64,000 bases of DNA from Nocardioides sp. SYSU D00038 (GCF_016924665.1 NZ_JAFFJT010000007.1:372001-436000); one strand, 5' to 3'. Counted from the first letter of the stretch, positions 53,506 through 63,040 are shown. Numbers and translations are program-made. Notes: generated by a model from the letters alone, not told the origin.

Positions 53506-54100
53506 CCGCCGATCATCGCAGCCCGCCGGTCGCACCGCCGTGGGCGGTGGCGAACCCTGGCTCGCGTTTCGCCGACCCGGCGTTGATGAGCGACGGCTCG
53601 GCGAACCCCGGATCGCGCACCCACCGCTGGTCGAGGAAGTCGCGCTAGCGACTGTCCCGAAACCCCCGCCGCCCGAACGCCCTCCGGTACCCGGCGCTGG
53701 TTGAGGTGCGAGCGAAGCGAGCCTCGAAACCCCCGCACCCGAGCGCCCTCCGCTGGGAACGGGAGGGCGTTCGGCTCACCGGGTAACGAGTGAGGGACCT
53801 CGTCCCTCCTCAACCAGCGGTGGGCGGGACCGGTGGTCGAGCAGCGACGAGCCCCAGCGAGGAGCGTCCGTCGAGCCCGGCACCCGGGCGCCGCACGTCC
53901 CCCGCCAGGGGCGCTCGCCGTTCGCCGACCCGGCGTTGATGAGCGCCGGCTCGGCGAACCCCGGATCGCTCACCCACCGCTGGTTGAGGAAGTCGCGCTA
54001 GCGACTGTCTCGAAACCCCGCACCCGAGCGCCCTCCGGTGGGAACGGGAGGGCTCTCGGCTCACCGGGTCTCGAGGCTCAGGCCTAGCGGCCTTCGCACC
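53506..54100. repeat. Mixed palindromic repeats between rsmI and pmt, proximal part
   Basis: Two copies of a 40-base palindrome (GTTCGCCGA, CCGGCG, loop, CGCCGG, TCGGCGAAC) lie at about 53566-53606 and 53920-53959 (353 apart). Between and after them are copies of the CGCTGGTTGAGG...CCTCAACCAGCG element also seen at 2992-3453: a full unit at 53695-53819 and partial units at 53624-53670 and 53975-54100. Some carry GTCGCGCTAGCGAC. No gene is supportable here. Confidence 0.8.
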
Positions 54101-55204
54101 TCGACCACCGCACGCCGGGTGCCGCGCCATTCGGCACGGAGGCGGCGGAGCGACGGGCGGCGTTCGGCACGTCAACGGCGGCGTGGCGCCGAGACGAACG
54201 CCGGGGAACCGCAGGGCAGAGTCCGGCGACACGGCAACGAGTGCCGAACGACGTCCGGCGCGCAGCAGCCGCAGTGCCCCCACGCGCGGCACCCCGCACC
54301 CACACCACCCACAGCCACCCGCCCGCTGGATCACACCACCCGGAGTCAGCCCCCGCCCGAGCACCGTCCGCGGAGTCCCCGCGAGCGGGAGGGCGTTCGG
54401 CTCACCGGGTCTCGAGGCTCAGGCCTGGCGGCCTTCGCACCTCGACCACCGCACGCCGGCGTGCCGCGTCGCACGGCACGGAGGCGGCGGAGCGAGGGGC
54501 GTCGTTCGGCACGTCAACGGCGGCGTGGCGCCGCAGCGAACCTGGGGAACGGCAGGGCAGAGTCCGGCGACACGGCAACGAGTGCCGAACGACGTCCGGC
54601 GCGCAGCAGCCGCAGTGCCCCACCACGCGCGGCACCCCGCACCCACACCCCACCAACAGTCAGCACCCCGCCCGGATCACACCAACCTGCAGTCAGCACC
54701 CGCCCGAGCCCCGTCCGCGGAGTCGCCCGCTACCGGGAGAGCGTTCGGCTCACCGGGTCTCGACGACGCTCGCTGGCGCTCGCTGGTCGACCTCCGGTGG
54801 CCGCCGGAGGGCTCCCGGCTCACCGGGTCTCGAGGCTCAGGCCCAGCGGCCTTCGCACCTCGACCACCGCACACCGGGATGCCGCGCGGCACGGAGGCGG
54901 CGGAGCGACGGGCTGCGTTCGGCACGTAGACGGCGGCGTGGCGCCGACACGAACGCCAGGGCACCGCAGGGCAGAGTCCGGCGACACGGCAACGAGTGCC
55001 GAACGCCGTCCGGCGCGCAGCAGCCGCAGTGCCCACCACGCGCGGCACCCCGCACCCACCCCCACCCCACAGTCACCACCGCGGCCGGATCACACAGGCC
55101 CGCAGTCAGCACCCACCCCGAGCCCCGTCCGCGGAGTCGCCCGCTACCGGGAGAGCGTTCGGCTCACCGGGTCTCGAGGCTCAGGCCCAGCGGCCTTCGC
55201 ACCT
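54101..55204. repeat. Three tandem ~341-bp repeat units upstream of pmt
   Basis: TCGACCACCGCACGCC-type junctions recur at 54101, 54442 and 54860, ending at TCGACCAGCG 55204; unit lengths 341, 418 and 344. The middle unit has an extra piece near 54740-54815. Each unit contains GGCACGGAGGCGGCGGAGCGA, GAGTGCCGAACG (pairing with CGTTCGGCAC), GCGCAGCAGCCGCAGTGCCC, a C/A-rich stretch, and ends with CACCGGGTCTCGAGGCTCAGGCC. Open frames across it, up to 912 codons, are composition artefacts with no recognisable protein. Function unknown. Confidence 0.82.
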
Positions 55205-55231
55205 CGACCAGCGCCACGCGCCGGCCGCCCG

Positions 55232-55237
55232 TAGCAT
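55232..55237 (+). promoter_or_regulatory. -10 hexamer TAGCAT of pmt
   Basis: TAGCAT ends six bases before the GTG start with no ribosome site in between. It predicts a leaderless pmt mRNA beginning right after the repeat array. Confidence 0.6.
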
Positions 55238-55243
55238 CGCCCC

Positions 55244-56935
55244 GTGACGACGACCGCCCCGGAGCAGGCACCGGAGCTGGTGGCGGTCGACGGGCGGCCG
55301 ACGGCGTGGCAGCGGGCGCGGGGGCGGCTGGACCGGCTGGAGGACCCGGTGGTCGCGTGGAGCGCGGCGATCGGGCTGACCCTGCTCGCACTGTTCCTGC
55401 GGCTGTGGAACCTCGGCTCCCCCAAGGAGTTCGAGTTCGACGAGACCTACTACGCCAAGGACGCCTGGTCGCTGCTCCACCACGGCTACGTGCAGGGCTA
55501 CGTCGGCGACGCCAACGACAAGATCCTCGACGGGCAGACCGACGGGCTGTGGACCGGCGACCCCTCGATGGTGGTCCACCCCGAGGTCGGCAAGTGGATG
55601 ATCGCGGCCGGCGAGAAGCTGTTCGGGATGGACCCGTTCGGGTGGCGGGTCTCCGCGGCCGTCATCGGGGCGCTCATGGTGCTGGTGATGTGTCGCCTCG
55701 CGCGCCGGCTCACCGGCTCGACGATGCTCGGGCTGGTCGCAGGGCTGCTGCTCAGCCTCGACGGGCTGCAGTTCGTGCTGTCGCGGCTGGCGTTGCTCGA
55801 CATCTTCCAGGCGTTCTTCATGCTCTGCGGGGTCGCCTGCATCGTCAACGACCGCGACTGGTTCCGGGCCCGGCTCGCCGGGCTGATGCCCACCCAGGAG
55901 ACCGACGAGTACGCCGCCGGGCCGGTGGTCTGGTTCCGCCCCTGGCTGCTGGTGGGTGGGGTGGTGTGGGGGCTGGCGATCGGCACCAAGTGGTCCTCGG
56001 CGCTGGTGCTGGCGGCGTTCGGGCTGCTGGTCTGGCTGTGGAGCGCGGGCGCGCGGCGCAGCTTCGGGGTCCGCTGGGCGGTCGTGAAGTCGGCGTTCCT
56101 CGACGGGGTGCCGGCGTTCGTGCACCTCGTCGCGGTGGCGGCGGTGGTCTACGTCGCCTCGTGGACCGGGTGGCTCGTGCACGCCGACGAGTACGAGGAG
56201 CACCTCGCCTCCTCGCAGTACACCCGCTTCGTGGCCGAGGGGAAGACCTGCGACGACGACGCCCTGCTCGACGACGACCGGTGGCCGGCCGCGACCGAGG
56301 CGGACGCCTCGGGGCTGGGCGAGCTGCGCCAGTCGCTGCACTCGCTGTGGAACTACCACCAGGACGTCTACACCTTCCACGCCCACTATCTGAACTGCAG
56401 CAGCCACACCTACGCCTCGAAGCCGTCGGGCTGGTTGCTCCTGAACCGGCCGGTGGGCGTCGCGGCCGACACCGACATCGAGCCCGGCACCCGCGGCTGC
56501 CAGGCGCCGGCCGACAGCTCGTGCATCCGGCAGGTGCTGCTGATCGGCACCCCGGCGCTGTGGTGGGGCGGCTGCCTGGCGCTGGTGCTGGCGCTGGTGG
56601 TCTGGGTGGGGGCCCGCGACTGGCGGTTCGGGGTCGCGGTCGTCGGGGTCGCCGCCACCTGGCTGCCCTGGCTGCTCTACGACGACCGGCCGATCTTCCT
56701 GTTCTACGCCGTCAACTGTCTGCCCTTCGTCGTGCTGGCGATCGTGCTCGCCATGGGGCGGCTGATCGGCACCGGGCCCCCCGGCAGTGTCCGCCGGACC
56801 GCCGGGGTGGTGCTGAGCGGGTCCTTCGTGGTGGTGGTGCTGCTGAACTTCGCGTGGTTCTGGCCGATCTTCACCCACGAGCTGCTCACCTACGACGAGT
56901 GGCGCGACCGGATCTGGTTCAGCCGGTGGATCTGA
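55244..56935 (+). CDS. pmt: Polyprenol-phosphate-mannose-dependent protein mannosyltransferase
   Basis: 563 residues, integral membrane GT39 enzyme with about 11 hydrophobic segments. The first extracytoplasmic loop carries the catalytic DE pair in FEFDETYYAKDAWSLL (about residue 65), followed by GDPSMVVHPEVGKWMI. Central loop 320-400 holds several Cys (GKTCDDD, LNCSSHTY, TRGCQAP, SSCIRQ). It transfers mannose from polyprenyl-phosphate-mannose to Ser/Thr of Sec-exported proteins, so many secreted proteins here may be glycosylated. Orthologue of Rv1002c. GTG 55244; no Shine-Dalgarno sequence, likely leaderless. Confidence 0.95.
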   Translation: MTTTAPEQAPELVAVDGRPTAWQRARGRLDRLEDPVVAWSAAIGLTLLALFLRLWNLGSPKEFEFDETYYAKDAWSLLHHGYVQGYVGDANDKILDGQTDGLWTGDPSMVVHPEVGKWMIAAGEKLFGMDPFGWRVSAAVIGALMVLVMCRLARRLTGSTMLGLVAGLLLSLDGLQFVLSRLALLDIFQAFFMLCGVACIVNDRDWFRARLAGLMPTQETDEYAAGPVVWFRPWLLVGGVVWGLAIGTKWSSALVLAAFGLLVWLWSAGARRSFGVRWAVVKSAFLDGVPAFVHLVAVAAVVYVASWTGWLVHADEYEEHLASSQYTRFVAEGKTCDDDALLDDDRWPAATEADASGLGELRQSLHSLWNYHQDVYTFHAHYLNCSSHTYASKPSGWLLLNRPVGVAADTDIEPGTRGCQAPADSSCIRQVLLIGTPALWWGGCLALVLALVVWVGARDWRFGVAVVGVAATWLPWLLYDDRPIFLFYAVNCLPFVVLAIVLAMGRLIGTGPPGSVRRTAGVVLSGSFVVVVLLNFAWFWPIFTHELLTYDEWRDRIWFSRWI

Positions 56936-56963
56936 ACCGTCCGCGCGCCTGCGGGCCCAGCCC

Positions 56964-56969
56964 TACAGT
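56964..56969 (+). promoter_or_regulatory. -10 hexamer TACAGT of the PPOX gene after pmt
   Basis: TACAGT ends six bases before the ATG, predicting a leaderless mRNA. Confidence 0.55.
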
Positions 56970-56975
56970 GGGCGC

Positions 56976-57386
56976 ATGAGCACCTGGCGCCCCGGTTGGG
57001 GATCGTTCCCCCAGCCGCTGCTGGACTTCTGGACCGAGCGGCACCTCTGCGTGCTCACCACGCTGCTGCCCGACGGCCGCCCGCACGCCGTCCCGGTGGG
57101 CGTCGCGGTCGACCACGAGGAGAAGTGCGCCTGGGTGATCACCAACGCCACGTCGCGCAAGGCCCGCAACCTGGCCGAGGAGTCGCCGGTCGCCGCCTGC
57201 CAGGTCGACGGCGCCCGCTGGTCCACCCTCGAGGGCCGCGGTGTGGTCGTGTTCGGTGCGGCCGCCGTCGAGCGCGCCGTGGAGATGTACGCCGGTCGCT
57301 ACCGCCAGCCCCGCCCCAACCCGACCCGGGTGGCCCTGCGGATCGAGGTCGACCGGTTCGTCTCGTCCTCGTCGCTGGCGGGCTGA
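56976..57386 (+). CDS. PPOX-class F420/FMN-dependent protein
   Basis: 136 residues, split-barrel flavin/F420-binding fold. FWTERHLCVLTTLLPDGRPHAVPVGVAVDHEE is the typical first half; SRKARNLAEESPVAACQVDG and STLEGRGVVVFGAAAVERAVEMYAGRY complete the TIGR03618-type pattern of actinobacterial F420-dependent reductases. Substrate unknown; mycobacterial relatives reduce biliverdin-like or quinone substrates. ATG 56976 lacks a ribosome site; TACAGT six bases upstream suggests a leaderless transcript. Convergent with the next gene. Confidence 0.86.
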   Translation: MSTWRPGWGSFPQPLLDFWTERHLCVLTTLLPDGRPHAVPVGVAVDHEEKCAWVITNATSRKARNLAEESPVAACQVDGARWSTLEGRGVVVFGAAAVERAVEMYAGRYRQPRPNPTRVALRIEVDRFVSSSSLAG

Positions 57387-57411
57387 GCCGCCGTGGACCC
57401 GGCGCCCGGGG

Positions 57412-58239
57412 TCAGGCGCAGCGGCTGCCGAAGGTGACCAGGTCGGTCGCGTTGAAGTGCGACGGGTCGTCGTGGCCGCCGACGACGTCGAGGATCGAGA
57501 CCTCGGCGCCGCGCGCGGCCAGGCCCTCGGCGAGCCGACCGGCGTTGGTGGTGCGCGGCACCCAGGTGTCCTGGAACGACGACACCATCCGGTAGACGGT
57601 GTCGGTGGAGTAGCTCCCGATGTTCTCGACCGGGTTGCGGTCGGCCGGCACCGGCTGGCCGCCGTAGGCCTCGGAGATGATCCGGTTGGCGCCGGGGACG
57701 TTGCCCATCGTGGTGAGGTCCACGGCCGGCTTGACGCCGTACCAGCACCTCGGGGCCTTCACGCCGTGGGCCATCGCGTTGAGCGAGACGCTCGCGCCCA
57801 TCGAGCCGGAGACGAACAGCTTCACCCGGTGGCCGGTCTGCTCCTCGGCCCACCGCACCAGCTGGACCGTGTCGTCGGTGGAGGCGGCGTTGCCCCACGA
57901 GGCGGTGTGGAAGTCGGAGGAACCGATGATCCAGCCGCTGCGCAGCAGGGCCTGCAGCCAGGGCTCGTCCATCCGGTTGTCGACACCGCCGGTCTGGCCG
58001 TGGAAGAAGATCGCGATGCCCTTGGGGTGGGCGGTCGCCGGGATCGAGAGCCGGACGTCCTGGCCCTTGAGCTTGCCGTAGACCACGTCGCCCGACGGCG
58101 CGTCGGCCGTGGCGCTGGCGGTCGCGAACACGAAGAGCACCGCGAGCACCACCGCCACCGGCCGGAACCGCAGCGCGCGGCCGAACCAGGAGTGGCGGAC
58201 GCCGTCGAGCGTCGACTTGATCCCCATGACGCGCACCAT
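57412..58239 (-). CDS. Exported alpha/beta-fold hydrolase
   Basis: 275 residues. One hydrophobic segment at about residues 25-47 (RPVAVVLAVLFVFATASATA) acts as signal or anchor. IAIFFHGQTGGVDNRMDE is the oxyanion HG region, and KLFVSGSMGASVSLNAM the nucleophile elbow, with Ser where the first Gly of GxSxG usually sits (SGSMG). GGHDDPSHFN supplies the catalytic Asp/His. A single Cys pair (APRCWYG, GSRCA at the C-terminus) may form a disulfide. An extracellular esterase or peptidase is likely, substrate unknown. ATG 58239 or 58227; neither has a good ribosome site. Confidence 0.78.
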   Translation of the reverse strand: MVRVMGIKSTLDGVRHSWFGRALRFRPVAVVLAVLFVFATASATADAPSGDVVYGKLKGQDVRLSIPATAHPKGIAIFFHGQTGGVDNRMDEPWLQALLRSGWIIGSSDFHTASWGNAASTDDTVQLVRWAEEQTGHRVKLFVSGSMGASVSLNAMAHGVKAPRCWYGVKPAVDLTTMGNVPGANRIISEAYGGQPVPADRNPVENIGSYSTDTVYRMVSSFQDTWVPRTTNAGRLAEGLAARGAEVSILDVVGGHDDPSHFNATDLVTFGSRCA

Positions 58240-58306
58240 TATCACCGCCGTCGCCGACACCCGGGCGCGAACCGGCAACGATCCCCGATCCGGGGGAGAC
58301 GCGGGA

Positions 58307-58336
58307 AGGGGCCACCGAACGTCGTCGGTGGCCCCT
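58307..58336 (-). terminator. 12-bp hairpin after the fucosidase gene
   Basis: AGGGGCCACCGA (58307-58318), loop ACGTCG, TCGGTGGCCCCT (58325-58336), extended by GGG/CCC. It lies 20 bases past the GH95 stop and would insulate the downstream hydrolase. Confidence 0.78.
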
Positions 58337-58355
58337 CCCCGAGAGCGGCGTACGG

Positions 58356-61300
58356 CTAGCGCACGCGCACCCAGGCAGCGTCCCGGCTGGGGGCGACCGA
58401 GCTGCTGCCGGTGTAGACGGCGCGGACCTTGGCCGGGCCACGCCCGGCCACGCGCACGACGACCGTGGCCCGCCCGCCCCGGACCTTGACCAGGGCCACC
58501 GGCTTGCCGCGCACCAGGATCCGCACCCGGCCCGCGACGGGGACGCCCTGCGCCCGGACCCGCACCCGGACGGTCACCGTGCCCCCGCGGCGCACCGACC
58601 CCGGCCGCACGGTCGCGGCGGTGGTGCTGGGGGCGCGGCGCACCCGAGCGGTGGGGGCCGCGAGGGCGGTCCCCGCGGCGTGCCCGGGCTTGGTGGCGGT
58701 CACGCGCACGGACAATCGCGTCCCCACGTCGGCGCCTCGCACCGCGTAGCGTGCCGTGGTGGCCCCCGGGACGGCCGCACCGTTGCGGAGCCACTGGTAG
58801 GCGAAGCCCACGCCGGCCAGGTTCCAGGTGCCGGGGCGGGCGCTGAGCGTCCGACCCACCACCGCCGACCCGGTCATCGAGGGCCGGGCGAGGTTGACCG
58901 GCGCCGCCGCCGGGCCCGTGGCACCGACCACCAGCTCGTGCACCGCCGAGGCGTTGCCGAGGGCATCCGCGGCGCGGTAGGTGACGACGTGGGCCTCATC
59001 GTCCAGCGTCACCGGGCCCGAGTACGCCGTCCAGGCGCCTCCGTCGACGGCGTACTCCACCGTCGCGACGCCGGATCCCCCGTCGGTGGCCTGGATCGTC
59101 ACGGTCCGACCCGCCAGCCCCGCCTGGACGGCGGGGGCGTCGCGGTCGACCCGGACCGGTCGGGAGCCCTCGTCGAGCACGGTGTCGCCCGTGCGCACGC
59201 GGTAGCCGACGTCGTACTGCCCGTGCGGCAGGGAGACGGGCTGGAGGTACGCCACCCACGGCCCCTCCCCGGCTCGCCACTCGGTGACGACGTCCTCGGT
59301 CGCCAGGGTGTGGAGGGTGAGCTGCACGTCAGGACCCCACCAGCCCTTGGCGCGAGCCCCCTCGACCGTCGCCGTCACCTCCGCCGCGGCGGGCGGGTCG
59401 AACGCGAGGCTCTCCCACTGGGCGACGTCGGCGGCGGACAGGGCCCGGGCGAAGACCGCGGCCCGGTCGAACGAGGCCGCGATCTTCTGGCCGCCACCCT
59501 GGTCCGCACCCAGGCGCAGGGTCGCACCCTCGGCGCAGCCGTTGACACCACGACCGCTGAGCGTCGCGCCCGCGACCCTGGTGCCGTCGACGTAGACGTC
59601 GACCACACCGGTCTCGGTGATGGTGACCACCAGGTCGACCCAGGTGCCGACGGGCAGCGTGTAGTTGATGCCGGTGTTCTGCCCGGCGGTGATCAGCCTC
59701 ATGCTGCCGCTGGGGGTGAGGTCGATGATGACCCCGTCCTCGTCGCCGCCCGAGCCGGTCTTCCAGTCCCAGATCCGTCGGTAGCTGCCGGGACCGGCGA
59801 CCTTGACCTCGGTCGCGAAGGTGGCCGCCGGCAGGTAGCCCATCGAGGTCGCACCGGCGCTGAGCCAGCCGCCGTTGAGCACCGCGGCGGTGCCGGTCGG
59901 GCCCTCTCCGGCGTAGGCCGGCTCCTGTCCACCGAAGGTGGCGTCGCGGCCGTGGACGGAGTCGTCGACCACCGTCGGGCCGGACGTGGGGTCCCAGGCC
60001 ACCAGCGGCCCGACGTCCGGACCCGCCGGGCACGGGAGCAGTGCGCCCGTCGACACCGAGGCCACGCCGCTGAGCGTCCAGTCGTCCCCGGTCCACAGCG
60101 CCTCGAGCCGGCCGGTTCCGGTCGCGGTGGGCTCGCCGACGACCTCGAAGGTCACGGTCCGCTCCTCGCCCGCCGCCAGGGCGGGCACGTCGACCGACCC
60201 GGGATCCACCGACCAGCCGTCGGGCACGTCCAGCTCCAGGGTGCTGGCGGCCACCGGCTCCGTCGTGGTGGCGAGGGTCACGTCGACGAGGAACGGGACG
60301 TCGGCCTCGATCGTCGCGGGCGCCGACAGCGCCATCGTCACGAGCTGGCTGACGACGTACTCCTCCCCCGCCTCCGCGTCGATCTGCAGCTCGGTGCCGT
60401 CGCGGTCGAACTCCACCGCCGTGCCGTCCCCGTCACGCACGGTGACCGGACCGGCGAACGAGGCGCTGGCCACCCGCAGCGGACCGTCGTGCGCAGGCGC
60501 CAGGCGCACCTCGGCAGCGCGGCCGGCCTGCCACTCGACGTCGACCGTCACGTCGCCGCGCGCCTTGAGGCCCGTCACCGAGCCGTCGACCCAGGCACTG
60601 GGCAGCGCGGGAAGCACGTCGATCACCCCCCGCTGGCTCTGGAGCAGCATCTCGGCGATGCCGGAGGTGGCGCCGAAGTTCCCGTCGATCTGGAACGGCG
60701 GGTGCGTGTCCCAGAGGTTGTCCAGGACGCTGCCCTTGAGCAGCTCGCTGAGCATCTTGTGGCTGTGGTCGCCGTCGAGCAGCCGGGCCCAGAAGTTGAT
60801 CTTCCACGCCTTGCTCCAGCCGGTGCCTCCGTCACCCCGGGCCTCGAGGGACACCCGGGCGGCGTCGAGCAGCTCGTCGTCGCGACCGGGCTGGATCTGG
60901 TTGCCCGGGTGGAGCGCGTAGAGGTGGGAGACGTGCCGGTGCTCGTTGCCCGGGTCGTCCCAGTCCTCCTTCCACTCCTGGAGCTGGCCCCACTCACCGA
61001 CGCGCAGCCCGGGGTCGAGGTCGGCGAGACTCTCGGAGAGCTCCTGCGTGAAGGCTGCGTCGTCGTCACCGACGAGGGCAGCGGCCTCGGTGGTGTTGGT
61101 GAACAGGTCCCACACGATCTGCTGCGACATCGACGCGCCCGCCGAGAACGGACCCTGCTCGGGCGAGAAGCTCGGGCTCACCACGAGCTTGCCGTCGCGG
61201 GGGTCGGTCACGAGCTCGTCGATCCAGAACTGCGACAGCGCCTTCATCACCGGGTAGGCGCGGTCCTGGAGGAACGCCTCGTCGCGGGTGAACTCGTAGT

Positions 61301-62825
61301 GCTCCCAGTAGTGGCGGGCGAGCCATGCGCCGGCCTCCGGGAACCAGAACGACGTCGCCCAGTTGTGCAGGCCGGTGAACCCGAACGGGTTGGTCTCGTT
61401 GCCGACCGTCCAGCCCCGGTTGCCGAAGATCTCGCTGGCCGACACCTCGCCCGCGGGGACCATCGCGTCGACGTAGTCGAAGAAGGGCTCGGTGGTCTCG
61501 CTGAGGTTGGTGACCTCGGCCGGCCAGTAGTTCATCTGCAGGTTGATGTTGACGTGGTAGTCGGCCGACCAGGGCGGGGAGGTCGAGTTGTTCCACACTC
61601 CCTGGAGGTTCGCCGGCAGGGACCCGGGCCGCGAGGACCCGATGAGCAGGTACCGCCCGTACTGGAAGAACAGCGCCTCCAGCGCCCGCGCGGCGGCGGG
61701 CTCGAGCGTCCCGGCGGCGTAGGCCCCGCGCAGGTCGTCGGTGGGCTGGTCGGGCATGACCTGCTCGAGGTCGAGGTCCACGCGCGAGAACAGACCGTGG
61801 TGGTCCTCGACGTGGCGCTGCCGGACCGTCTCGTAACCGGCCGCGACAGCGGCGTCGACCCGTTGGGTCACCGCGGCGTGCGGGTCGGTGCCGCGATAGG
61901 TCGGGTAGTCGAACGCGTAGTCCGTGCCGGCCGACAGGACCAGGTCCACCGAGTCGGCGCCCGCAACCGTGACCGAGCCGTCGGCGTTGTCGGTGACGGT
62001 GCCGCCCTGGGCCACGACCTGGAGCTGGCCCTCGTACCTCATGCCGTTGTCGTGGAGCGCGCCCTTGAAGGTGATCCGGCCGTCGTCGGCGGTCGCCACC
62101 TTGGTGCGGTTGCCAGGTGCGGTCAGGCGTGCGGTGAAGCCGATCCGGCCCGCCTGGTCGGCCTCGAGCCTGGCCGCGATGACGCCGTCCGCCGCGGAGG
62201 CGAGGTACTCGCGGGAGTAGGTGACGCCGGCGCTCCGGTACTCCACGCCCGCGACGGCGTCCTCGATGTCGAGGTAGCGCCGGTAGTCCGACGGGTTCGT
62301 GGCGGGCAGCCCCTCGAGCGCGAGGTCGGCGAAGACCTGGTAGGAGCCGAACCCGGTCTTGGGCTGGCCGAGGACGCCGGCGACGTACTCCGGCGAGACC
62401 TGCTCCTCGTCCTCGATCTTCTGCTGGACCTCCTCGATCGCACCGGGACGCGGGGTCGTCCAGTTGCCGAAGTCGTAGCCCGGCGAGCCGGGACCGCCGG
62501 TCCACAGCGACTTCTCGTTGAGGGTCAGCTTCTCGGTGCCGAGGCTGCCGAAGACCGACGCGCCGAGAGCGCCGCTGCCGATCGGCAGCGACTCGCTCTC
62601 CCAGTCGGTCGCGGGCTCGTCGTACCACAGGGTGAGCGGGTCGGCGCCCTCCGCGACCTGCTCGGCGGCGGCCGGCCCCGAGGCGGCGACCGTTGACGGA
62701 CGGGCGGTCGCCGGGGCGACGGCGACCGCACCGACGGCGCTCGCCCCCAGCCCGACCGCAACCACGCCGGCCAGCCAGCGCGCGGTACGGGCGCCGGTCA
62801 CGCCCGCGGAACGGTGAGATCTCAC
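58356..62825 (-). CDS. Secreted GH95 alpha-L-fucosidase-like glycosidase with long C-terminal extension
   Basis: 1489 residues. Signal peptide about 1-45 (LAGVVAVGLGASAVGAVAVAPATA). The GH95 catalytic part spans about 60-830: LPIGSGALGASVFG, TLNEKSLWTGGPGSPGYDFGN, the active-site NLQMNYWPAEVTNL near residue 428, GWTVGNETNPFG, WAWFPxxGAWL-type segment, and HRHVSHLYALHPG near 627. Then an NPCBM/alpha-galactosidase-type beta domain (to about 930), a LamG-like sandwich 942-1142, Ig-like repeats with VEYAVDGGAWTAYSGPV, and a basic Arg/Val-rich tail. Likely removes 1,2-alpha-L-fucose (or L-galactose) from extracellular glycans. GTG 62825; GTG 62801 is also possible. Confidence 0.9.
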   Translation of the reverse strand: MRSHRSAGVTGARTARWLAGVVAVGLGASAVGAVAVAPATARPSTVAASGPAAAEQVAEGADPLTLWYDEPATDWESESLPIGSGALGASVFGSLGTEKLTLNEKSLWTGGPGSPGYDFGNWTTPRPGAIEEVQQKIEDEEQVSPEYVAGVLGQPKTGFGSYQVFADLALEGLPATNPSDYRRYLDIEDAVAGVEYRSAGVTYSREYLASAADGVIAARLEADQAGRIGFTARLTAPGNRTKVATADDGRITFKGALHDNGMRYEGQLQVVAQGGTVTDNADGSVTVAGADSVDLVLSAGTDYAFDYPTYRGTDPHAAVTQRVDAAVAAGYETVRQRHVEDHHGLFSRVDLDLEQVMPDQPTDDLRGAYAAGTLEPAAARALEALFFQYGRYLLIGSSRPGSLPANLQGVWNNSTSPPWSADYHVNINLQMNYWPAEVTNLSETTEPFFDYVDAMVPAGEVSASEIFGNRGWTVGNETNPFGFTGLHNWATSFWFPEAGAWLARHYWEHYEFTRDEAFLQDRAYPVMKALSQFWIDELVTDPRDGKLVVSPSFSPEQGPFSAGASMSQQIVWDLFTNTTEAAALVGDDDAAFTQELSESLADLDPGLRVGEWGQLQEWKEDWDDPGNEHRHVSHLYALHPGNQIQPGRDDELLDAARVSLEARGDGGTGWSKAWKINFWARLLDGDHSHKMLSELLKGSVLDNLWDTHPPFQIDGNFGATSGIAEMLLQSQRGVIDVLPALPSAWVDGSVTGLKARGDVTVDVEWQAGRAAEVRLAPAHDGPLRVASASFAGPVTVRDGDGTAVEFDRDGTELQIDAEAGEEYVVSQLVTMALSAPATIEADVPFLVDVTLATTTEPVAASTLELDVPDGWSVDPGSVDVPALAAGEERTVTFEVVGEPTATGTGRLEALWTGDDWTLSGVASVSTGALLPCPAGPDVGPLVAWDPTSGPTVVDDSVHGRDATFGGQEPAYAGEGPTGTAAVLNGGWLSAGATSMGYLPAATFATEVKVAGPGSYRRIWDWKTGSGGDEDGVIIDLTPSGSMRLITAGQNTGINYTLPVGTWVDLVVTITETGVVDVYVDGTRVAGATLSGRGVNGCAEGATLRLGADQGGGQKIAASFDRAAVFARALSAADVAQWESLAFDPPAAAEVTATVEGARAKGWWGPDVQLTLHTLATEDVVTEWRAGEGPWVAYLQPVSLPHGQYDVGYRVRTGDTVLDEGSRPVRVDRDAPAVQAGLAGRTVTIQATDGGSGVATVEYAVDGGAWTAYSGPVTLDDEAHVVTYRAADALGNASAVHELVVGATGPAAAPVNLARPSMTGSAVVGRTLSARPGTWNLAGVGFAYQWLRNGAAVPGATTARYAVRGADVGTRLSVRVTATKPGHAAGTALAAPTARVRRAPSTTAATVRPGSVRRGGTVTVRVRVRAQGVPVAGRVRILVRGKPVALVKVRGGRATVVVRVAGRGPAKVRAVYTGSSSVAPSRDAAWVRVR

Positions 62826-63040
62826 GGATCTGCTCGCAATCTGCTCGATCGTTCCACGCTGCGCGCTCAACCCGGAACGTTGGTCGGATGTCTGTGCCGC
62901 AGACCCTAGGCGACGTCGAAAGGCGTGACAACCATCACACCGGTGATTTCTCCACTGGTGAGCGAGAATGTCTGACTCTTGCCGGCTTTCGAGTTGCGGA
63001 CGGGTGGCACCTGACTGCCCGAGACATCGGGTGTTTGGGG

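Noticed and set aside
53506..55204. CRISPR array
   Set aside because: Repeats are long (341 or 124 bases), imperfect and palindromic, without short identical repeats and unique spacers, and no cas gene is near.
54241..56979. 912-codon open frame through the repeats and pmt
   Set aside because: Crosses repeat units and a different frame of pmt; no homology.
58680..62696. 1338-codon open frame antisense to the GH95 gene
   Set aside because: Same composition artefact; no recognisable domain.
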